Shown here: piece after piece, positions 13,413 through 17,889 of the stretch
How positions within the stretch are numbered: the first letter of the stretch is position 1
Layout: every line of letters starts with the position of its first letter
Assembly: GCA_903938955.1 (NCBI GenBank)
Contig: CAJAFJ010000655.1
Location: 1 to 17,889, forward strand
DNA from: an uncultured beta proteobacterium
GTDB lineage: Bacteria; Pseudomonadota; Gammaproteobacteria; Burkholderiales; Burkholderiaceae
DNA length: 17,889 bases
Direction: 5' to 3'
Translations under genes and position numbers: made by a program
Notes under the pieces: generated by a model
Databases searched by the model: none
Told to the model about the DNA's origin: nothing
Seen by the model: only the letters and a program-made list of their open reading frames with translations

Positions 13413-13727
13413 TTAAGGACGAACGGCAATTTCGTTTTTGACGGCACGCACATTTTTCACGCCAAGGGCAATATTTTCAGCCGCGACTTTCTCCATGCCA
13501 TCTTTGGCGAAGCCTGACAACATGACAGTACCGTTCAGGGTCTCCACGCTGATCGAGGTGGCGCTGACCAGCTTGCTTTCAGCAAAGCGGGCTTTGATGA
13601 GGGTGGTGATGCCGGTGTCGTCGACATAGGCGCCCACTGTTTCCTGGCCGCGAGTGACCGCGCAACCGGTGGCCGTGAGCAAGGCGGCAGCGGTCATGAC
13701 GGCTGCGAGGATGGTTTTAATTTGCAT
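13413..13727 (-). CDS. BON-domain lipoprotein
   Basis: This 104-aa protein has a lipoprotein signal peptide (MQIKTILAAVMTAAALLTAT then GC, with Cys22 as the lipidation site) followed by one BON domain. The domain reads DDTGITTLIKARFAESKLVS, ISVETLNGTVMLSGFAKDGM and ENIALGVKNVRAVKNEIAV. It has the alpha-beta-beta-alpha-beta pattern with the central glycine and the VxLxG strand. BON proteins such as OsmY and DolP bind phospholipid and support envelope integrity under stress. It would sit in the outer membrane facing the periplasm. The ribosome-binding site on the minus strand is GGAG seven bases before ATG. It follows perM on the same strand across a 149-base gap. Confidence 0.88.
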   Translation of the reverse strand: MQIKTILAAVMTAAALLTATGCAVTRGQETVGAYVDDTGITTLIKARFAESKLVSATSISVETLNGTVMLSGFAKDGMEKVAAENIALGVKNVRAVKNEIAVRP

Positions 13728-13835
13728 GGTGAAACTCCATTAAATATTGATGGTGAAAGCCCCACCATCGTTGGGCGAAAAGCTGAGCATTTCTCAACCG
13801 ATAACTGAACTTTAAAGGGCTGCTGCAACGTCGTC

Positions 13836-13851
13836 GGTGCGCCAGCGCACC
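13836..13851. terminator. GC-rich hairpin after perM
   Basis: GGTGCGC, CA, GCGCACC forms a seven-base-pair stem in the gap between perM and the BON gene, both on the minus strand. It may attenuate or terminate the perM transcript. There is no T-run next to it. Confidence 0.35.
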
Positions 13852-13876
13852 TAGCGTCAGCGTTGGCCCCAACACT

Positions 13877-14947
13877 TCACCGGGTGGTGTCAAAAATGTG
13901 CCAAACCGCGATGAACATGGCCGCAATCAGGGGGCCTAAAACAAAGCCGTTGATGCCAAACACGGCCATGCCCCCCACCGTGGTGATCATCACCACATAG
14001 TCGGGCATGCGGGTGTCTTTGCCCACCAGCACCGGGCGCAGCAGGTTGTCCACCAAGCCAATCACCAGCACGCCGAAGGCCACCAGTGACACCCCTTGCC
14101 AAACAGCACCCGTGACAAAAAAGTAGGCCGCCACCGGCACCCACACCATGGCCGCGCCGATGGCGGGCAGCAGCGACAAAGCCGCCATCAAAACGCCCCA
14201 CAGCAAGGCGCCGCTCACCCCCAGAAACCAAAATGCCAGCCCGCCCAAAGCGCCCTGGATAGCGGCCACCAGCAAATTGCCTTTGACCGTGGCACGGATC
14301 ACGGTGACAAACTTGCGCCACAACTCTTGCCGGTGTGCCGGTGCCAGCGGAATCAGCCGTCCGGCTGAGCACACCATGCGTTCGCCATCGCGGATCAGAA
14401 AAAACGCCAGGTACAGCGCAATAAAGACACTGATGACGAATTCAAAGGTGTTCTGCCCAATGCTGAACAGTTGCGTGGCAATCAGTTGCGTACCCTGAGT
14501 CAGCGCCAGGGTGAGGCGGCGCTGCAAGGCCCAAAAGTTGGTCAGACCAAAACGGTCCAGCACGGCGGTGACCCATTTCGGCAAGGCATCGAACACGCCC
14601 TTGAAAAAGTGGGTCGGGTTGAGTTCACCCGACTGAAGGTGCTGGTAAACCCAAGCGGCTTCTTGCGCCAGCGCGGTCAGCACCAGCACCAGCGGAAAAA
14701 TCACGATCAGCAGCACCACCAACAGAGTGAGCAGCGCTGCCACCGTGTTTTGGTATTTGACCCGCGGCAACAACCAGTGGTAGAGCGGCGCAAACAGCAG
14801 CGCCAGAATGGACGCCCACATGATGGCGGCATAAAAAGGCAGCAGGATATAAACCAAGCCGACCGACACCGCCACCAGCAGGGCAAACAGGATCCGGCTT
14901 TCGCGGAAGGTGTCGGCCGCCGGGGCCGAGCTGTCTGTGTCGGTCAT
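13877..14947 (-). CDS. AI-2E/PerM family membrane protein
   Basis: This 356-aa multi-pass inner-membrane protein belongs to the AI-2E transporter (PerM/YdiK) family. The order is a short soluble N-terminus (MTDTDSSAPAADTFRESRIL), two or three membrane helices (LFALLVAVSVGLVYILLPFY, ASILALLFAPLYHWLL), helix TVAALLTLLVVLLIVIFPLV, a cytoplasmic-type helical insert, and four to five further helices. These include VISVFIALYLAFFLIRDGER and the conserved C-terminal GLVDNLLRPVLVGKDTRMPD followed by VVMITTVGGMAVFGINGFVL. The last block is the clearest family signature. The substrate is unknown; most members are not AI-2 exporters. Its ATG overlaps the stop of the 40-aa gene upstream (ATGA), so translation is coupled. 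Confidence 0.9.
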   Translation of the reverse strand: MTDTDSSAPAADTFRESRILFALLVAVSVGLVYILLPFYAAIMWASILALLFAPLYHWLLPRVKYQNTVAALLTLLVVLLIVIFPLVLVLTALAQEAAWVYQHLQSGELNPTHFFKGVFDALPKWVTAVLDRFGLTNFWALQRRLTLALTQGTQLIATQLFSIGQNTFEFVISVFIALYLAFFLIRDGERMVCSAGRLIPLAPAHRQELWRKFVTVIRATVKGNLLVAAIQGALGGLAFWFLGVSGALLWGVLMAALSLLPAIGAAMVWVPVAAYFFVTGAVWQGVSLVAFGVLVIGLVDNLLRPVLVGKDTRMPDYVVMITTVGGMAVFGINGFVLGPLIAAMFIAVWHIFDTTR

Positions 14948-15066
14948 GTGAGCAGCTGGTGCGCTGTGTCATTCACCCGGTTGAGCAACGGGTCGACTTG
15001 GTGACGCAGGTCTTGAACGGCATCGGCCAGGCTGTTTGACGTATCGGTAGCTTTACTGAAAAACAT
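14944..15066 (-). CDS. 40-aa microprotein coupled to perM
   Basis: This small minus-strand ORF from ATG 15066 encodes MFFSKATDTSNSLADAVQDL then RHQVDPLLNRVNDTAHQLLT. It has a strong ribosome-binding site, AAAGGAGT, and its TGA overlaps the perM ATG by four bases, which is good evidence that it is translated. The sequence is one amphipathic helix with no membrane segment. It resembles the soluble helical part of DUF883/ElaB-type proteins but is too short to assign. A structural role next to the PerM protein is possible; alternatively it serves mainly as a translated leader that drives perM translation. Confidence 0.65.
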   Translation of the reverse strand: MFFSKATDTSNSLADAVQDLRHQVDPLLNRVNDTAHQLLT

Positions 15067-15113
15067 GGTGACTCCTTTGATGTGACGTGGGTTTGAAAAT
15101 GGTGACTTGCGGC

Positions 15114-15278
15114 TTAGCGACCTTTGATCAGTCCAAAGAGAAAACTGGCAACCGCCAGGACAATGAACACGATGAACAGCAACTTGCCAATGCTCACGGC
15201 ACCCGCGGCAATGCCGCCAAAGCCGAACAAGGCAGCAACCAAGGCAATGACAAAAAAGACGACGGCGTAATGCAACAT
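15114..15278 (-). CDS. DUF1328 small membrane protein (YtjA-like)
   Basis: This 54-aa peptide reads [20 protein letters not shown], then [20 protein letters not shown] and [14 protein letters not shown]. It is a complete DUF1328 protein with two membrane helices (about 3-24 and 30-50) joined by the conserved GGIAAGA turn. The ribosome-binding site is AAGGAGCT before ATG 15278. Relatives such as YtjA are common stress- or sigma-factor-controlled small membrane proteins of unknown action. It lies 47 bases upstream of the microprotein-perM pair on the same strand and may be the first gene of that unit. Confidence 0.9.
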   Translation of the reverse strand: MLHYAVVFFVIALVAALFGFGGIAAGAVSIGKLLFIVFIVLAVASFLFGLIKGR

Positions 15279-15582
15279 GTTGAGCTCCTTAATTTAAAAA
15301 GTCCGAACGACAAGGTTCAGATGCACCAACGTTAAGGCGATGCAACGCTCAGGTCTGTTAGCTTGCGCACATACGTCAACGTCCCGAACACCCCTCGCCA
15401 TCAAAATGCTAATGCGCTGCCAAGCAGCCGGATTGAGGCGTAGCAACGAATCATCAGACTTAGAATGATTAACTGATATTCGTGATATTTATCAAGGCAA
15501 GTGCCAAGCTGTCTTGATCGATTGGTTTACGGGTATTTGTTTTCTTTTAACCACCCTTGTCTTCAAACGACCTTCCTCAATC
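15279..15582. other. divergent intergenic region, 304 bases
   Basis: This gap separates the minus-strand DUF1328 gene from the plus-strand secreted helical protein, so it must hold promoters in both directions. It is AT-richer than its surroundings from about 15440. A pair of six-base arms, ATCAAG at 15491 and CTTGAT at 15513, is the only inverted repeat I noticed. I cannot place sigma-70 boxes with confidence and see no coding sequence. Confidence 0.5.
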
Positions 15583-15993
15583 ATGAAAAAATTAATTTCA
15601 ATGTTATTTGTCGCCGTGATGGGCTTGACTTCAGCTTCGTGGGCCCAGGCCAACGAATTTTCTGACCTGCGTACCGAACTCAGCGCCGCCCGCGAGTCGC
15701 TCGTGACGATGATGACCAACAAGGACAAACGCGGCGCTGACCAGCAAAAAATCGTCAAGACCACCGCCGATGCCGTGAGCGCGCACCTCGCCAAGATGAA
15801 GGCCCCCGCCGGCAAAGAAGCCCAGTTCAAAGAACTGAACGAAGCCTGGAACGCGTTCAAGAAAACCCGCGAAACCGAACTGGTGCCCGCCATCCTGGCT
15901 GGCAAAGATGACGAAGCGCGCAAGATCGCCGGTGGCATTCAGAAAGAGCGCATCACCAAGTGCCAGCAACTGGTCAGCGATCTGGGCGGCTAA
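15583..15993 (+). CDS. secreted helical protein resembling a chemoreceptor sensor bundle
   Basis: This 136-aa protein starts [20 protein letters not shown] at ATG 15583. It has a Sec signal peptide likely cleaved after AQA (residue 23). The mature part is almost entirely helical, with segments [60 protein letters not shown] and [20 protein letters not shown]. Sequence such as [20 protein letters not shown] resembles the periplasmic four-helix sensor domains of chemoreceptors and related sensors, but here it is free and soluble with no membrane anchor. An MCP gene follows 124 bases downstream. A ligand-binding partner for that receptor is a reasonable hypothesis. In-frame starts further upstream lack the signal peptide at the N-terminus, so 15583 is preferred. 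Confidence 0.75.
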   Translation: MKKLISMLFVAVMGLTSASWAQANEFSDLRTELSAARESLVTMMTNKDKRGADQQKIVKTTADAVSAHLAKMKAPAGKEAQFKELNEAWNAFKKTRETELVPAILAGKDDEARKIAGGIQKERITKCQQLVSDLGG

Positions 15994-16007
15994 GCCCCGG
16001 CTCTGCG

Positions 16008-16065
16008 TTTCCAGATCAAGACGAGACCCAGCGGGACGCAACCCCCTCTCGGATGGATCTGGAAA
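16008..16065 (+). promoter_or_regulatory. long stem-loop upstream of the chemoreceptor gene
   Basis: TTTCCAGATC at 16008-16017 is perfectly complementary to GATCTGGAAA at 16056-16065. Inside, CGAGA at 16022-16026 pairs with TCTCG at 16047-16051. This leaves a symmetric four-by-four internal loop (AAGA opposite GATG) and a 20-base apical loop that could itself pair CCC with GGG. The structure starts 14 bases after the stop of the secreted protein and ends 52 bases before the MCP start. No T-run follows, so it looks more like a processing, stability or attenuation element than a simple terminator. Confidence 0.5.
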
Positions 16066-16117
16066 TGACACCTCATTGACACCCACCCTGCACCGCCACC
16101 CCGAGATCAAACGACAC

Positions 16118-17665
16118 ATGTCCAAATTGCTTGACCTGAAAATCGGCGCCCGCGTTGGCCTCGCCTTTGGCGTGGTGATCGCCACCATTGCCTTGATGGT
16201 GATCTCGGTGCAAACCAGCCTTTACAAAAGCGCAGCCAATTCAACGGCCATGGGTGAAGGCGTACAAACGCAGTCGCAAGCCTCTGAAATGCACTTGCTG
16301 GCGAAAGACAACGCCATCGCCAGCATGGTGATTTTGTTGTCCTCCAGCAGCGACCAGCAGGCCAAACTGGCGAAAGAAATCGTGGCCCGCGATGTCAGCA
16401 TCAGCCAGGGACTGGAAAAACTGGAGCGCGAACTGGCAGGCTCGGAAGAAGACGCGGCCCTGATTGCCGAAGCGCACAAACGCCACGGCAGCTACGTGGC
16501 GGGCGTGCAGCGCATCGTCAAACTGGTGCAGGCGGGCAAGCAGGCCGAGGCCAGTTTTGCCGCCGACGAAGAAATGATTCCCATGCTGGCGCCCTTTCTG
16601 GGGGCCCTGGCCAAACTGGATGCACGCCAGGTCGCCAAAGTACAGGCCACCGGTGTTGAAAACGGCGAATTGATCGCCACCACGCGCCTGATCGCCGCCG
16701 GTGCCGGCCTGCTGGCCGCGCTGCTGGGCCTGGTTGCGGCTTTGTGGTTGGTGCGCAGCATCACCCAACCGCTGGCCCGTGCGGTCGAATTCACCGAAGC
16801 CGTCGCCAGCGGTGACCTGACCCGAAGCATTGACACCAGCGGCCGCGACGAAATATCGATCCTGATGCGGGGCCTGACGTCGATGGAGCGAAGCCTCGCC
16901 AACGTGGTCGCCAACGTGCGCCAGGGCTCCGATGGCGTCGCCACCGCCAGCGCTGAAATTGCCCAGGGCAATCTGGACCTGTCTGCGCGTACGGAAAGCC
17001 AGGCCAGCGCACTGGAAGAAACCGCCGCGTCCATGGAGCAGCTCAGCTCCACCGTCCGACAAAATGCCGACAACGCGCGCCAGGCCAACCAGATGGCCAT
17101 GAACGCCTCGACCGTGGCGATCCAGGGTGGTGACGTGGTGGCGCAGGTGGTCGACACCATGAAAACCATCAACGAGAGTTCACGCAAGATCTCCGACATC
17201 ATTCAAGTCATCGACGGCATTGCGTTCCAGACCAACATCCTGGCGCTGAACGCGGCGGTGGAAGCCGCCCGCGCCGGTGAGCAGGGTCGCGGTTTTGCCG
17301 TGGTGGCCAGCGAAGTGCGCAGCCTGGCGGGCCGATCTGCCGAGGCAGCCAAAGAAATCAAGCACTTGATCAATGCCAGCGTGGACCGGGTCGCCTATGG
17401 CACCCAGTTGGTGGACCAGGCGGGCAGCACCATGACCGAGGTGGTGAACGCCATCAAACGTGTGACCGACATCATGGGGGAGATCAGCTCCGCCAGCAAC
17501 GAACAGGCGCTGGGCGTGGCCCAGGTCGGTGAAACCGTGACGCAAATGGACCAGGTCACCCAACAAAACGCGGCCTTAGTAGAAGAGATGGCCGCCGCCG
17601 CTGGCAGCCTGAACACGCAAGCACTCGATCTGGTGCAGACCGTGGCGGTGTTTAAGCTGAACTGA
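16118..17665 (+). CDS. methyl-accepting chemotaxis protein
   Basis: This 515-aa chemoreceptor starts at ATG 16118 ([20 protein letters not shown]). It has a first membrane helix (about 13-33), a periplasmic helical sensor region (about 34-190), a second membrane helix (about 192-212), a HAMP domain (about 212-265, [20 protein letters not shown]) and a long cytoplasmic signalling hairpin. The hairpin tip that binds CheA and CheW is intact: [20 protein letters not shown] then [20 protein letters not shown] at 366-405, close to enterobacterial Tsr. Likely methylation helices flank it ([20 protein letters not shown] and [20 protein letters not shown]). There is no C-terminal CheR-docking pentapeptide; the protein ends in VFKLN. 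The start was set by the membrane helix; longer in-frame extensions upstream are not plausible. Confidence 0.93.
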   Translation: MSKLLDLKIGARVGLAFGVVIATIALMVISVQTSLYKSAANSTAMGEGVQTQSQASEMHLLAKDNAIASMVILLSSSSDQQAKLAKEIVARDVSISQGLEKLERELAGSEEDAALIAEAHKRHGSYVAGVQRIVKLVQAGKQAEASFAADEEMIPMLAPFLGALAKLDARQVAKVQATGVENGELIATTRLIAAGAGLLAALLGLVAALWLVRSITQPLARAVEFTEAVASGDLTRSIDTSGRDEISILMRGLTSMERSLANVVANVRQGSDGVATASAEIAQGNLDLSARTESQASALEETAASMEQLSSTVRQNADNARQANQMAMNASTVAIQGGDVVAQVVDTMKTINESSRKISDIIQVIDGIAFQTNILALNAAVEAARAGEQGRGFAVVASEVRSLAGRSAEAAKEIKHLINASVDRVAYGTQLVDQAGSTMTEVVNAIKRVTDIMGEISSASNEQALGVAQVGETVTQMDQVTQQNAALVEEMAAAAGSLNTQALDLVQTVAVFKLN

Positions 17666-17693
17666 CCGCTTGTAACGCCGGACTGGCCAAGCT

Positions 17694-17889
17694 TTAGGCT
17701 GCGGCGTTGAAGGTGCCGCTCAGCAATTCAGGCAGGCGCTGCGCACTGGCCTTGAAACCACAAGCCTGTGCATGGCCGCCACCGCCCATGCTGGCCGCAA
17801 GCGGAATGCAGTTAAAGCCTGACCTGGAGCGCAGGCCACACTTGACGACCGCGTTTTTGTCCACCGCCCATATCAGCGCAAAGGTGCCC
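17694..17889 (-). CDS. DHH/DHHA1 phosphoesterase, C-terminal part
   Basis: The final 65 codons on the minus strand encode the end of a DHH-family phosphoesterase; the gene continues beyond the window. The visible part reads FALIWAVDKNAVVKCGLRSR, SGFNCIPLAA, then SMGGGGHAQACGFKASAQRL and a stop at 17694-17696. The GGGGH segment followed by AxACGF is the substrate-binding signature of the DHHA1 domain, found in NrnA-like and related phosphatases that degrade nucleotides or short RNA. The N-terminal DHH metal site is outside the window, so the exact subfamily cannot be decided. It converges with the chemoreceptor gene. Confidence 0.85.
   Translation of the reverse strand, partial: GTFALIWAVDKNAVVKCGLRSRSGFNCIPLAASMGGGGHAQACGFKASAQRLPELLSGTFNAAA

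Noticed and set aside
15087..15335. Plus-strand 82-codon frame over the DUF1328 gene
   Set aside because: It is very rich in Asn, Gln and Lys and has no ribosome-binding site; the minus-strand DUF1328 protein is complete and recognisable.
15400..15582. FNR/ANR box or defined sigma-70 promoter in the divergent gap
   Set aside because: TTGAT and ATCAA elements occur but not with the correct spacing, and no convincing -35/-10 pair was found.

Overview
The window looks like a chromosomal segment from a betaproteobacterium of the order Burkholderiales, most likely Comamonadaceae (Rhodoferax/Polaromonas-like). This is inferred from the high-GC coding style, from families common in that group (stand-alone ABC_sub_bind periplasmic proteins, split YeeE/YedE transporters, RluE, an AsmA protein, a Tsr-type chemoreceptor) and from a dispersed 'TAGCTTCTCACG...GAGGGCTAGAGGCC' intergenic repeat that I associate with this family. 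No rRNA, tRNA, CRISPR array or insertion sequence was seen.

Region 1 (1-3990) is an accessory, partly decayed segment. It holds an MNT/HEPN (MntA/HepT-type) toxin-antitoxin pair whose HEPN toxin has a one-base frameshift. It also holds a 56-aa small protein and a DUF4357 tail directly after it in the same frame. A DUF4160 gene follows that appears interrupted near its start, with two DUF2442 genes after it. Then come a stub resembling the N-terminus of a GIY-YIG/DUF4357 protein, a small single-pass membrane protein and a Fic-family protein with a degenerate active site. Three copies of the dispersed repeat, all in the same orientation, separate the blocks. A 14-bp perfect inverted repeat marks a likely operator in front of fic.

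Region 2 (4000-7000) is ordinary housekeeping and small-protein sequence: a GST, a DUF924 protein overlapping an oxidoreductase-like (CCGRGCNGC) protein, an 82-aa acidic protein, a DUF938 methyltransferase, and an RcnB-like periplasmic protein.

Region 3 (7146-10856) is a very tightly packed five-gene plus-strand unit. It encodes an orphan periplasmic substrate-binding protein, a membrane diguanylate cyclase, two half-size YeeE/YedE sulfur-compound transporter proteins (ATGA overlap), and an RluE-type pseudouridine synthase (GTGA overlap).

Region 4 (10865-15278) is on the minus strand: an HPF/RaiA-like ribosome hibernation protein, an AsmA-family envelope protein, a BON-domain lipoprotein, a PerM/AI-2E family membrane protein translated together with a 40-aa microprotein, and a DUF1328 membrane peptide. 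Together these look like an envelope and stress set.

Region 5 (15583-17665) encodes a small secreted helical protein followed by a methyl-accepting chemotaxis protein, with a long imperfect stem-loop between them. The window ends inside the C-terminus of a minus-strand DHH/DHHA1 phosphoesterase.

No single spectacular new system is evident. The best leads are the repeat-bounded toxin-antitoxin remnants, the binding-protein/cyclase pair, the secreted helical protein with its chemoreceptor, and the structured leader before that chemoreceptor.
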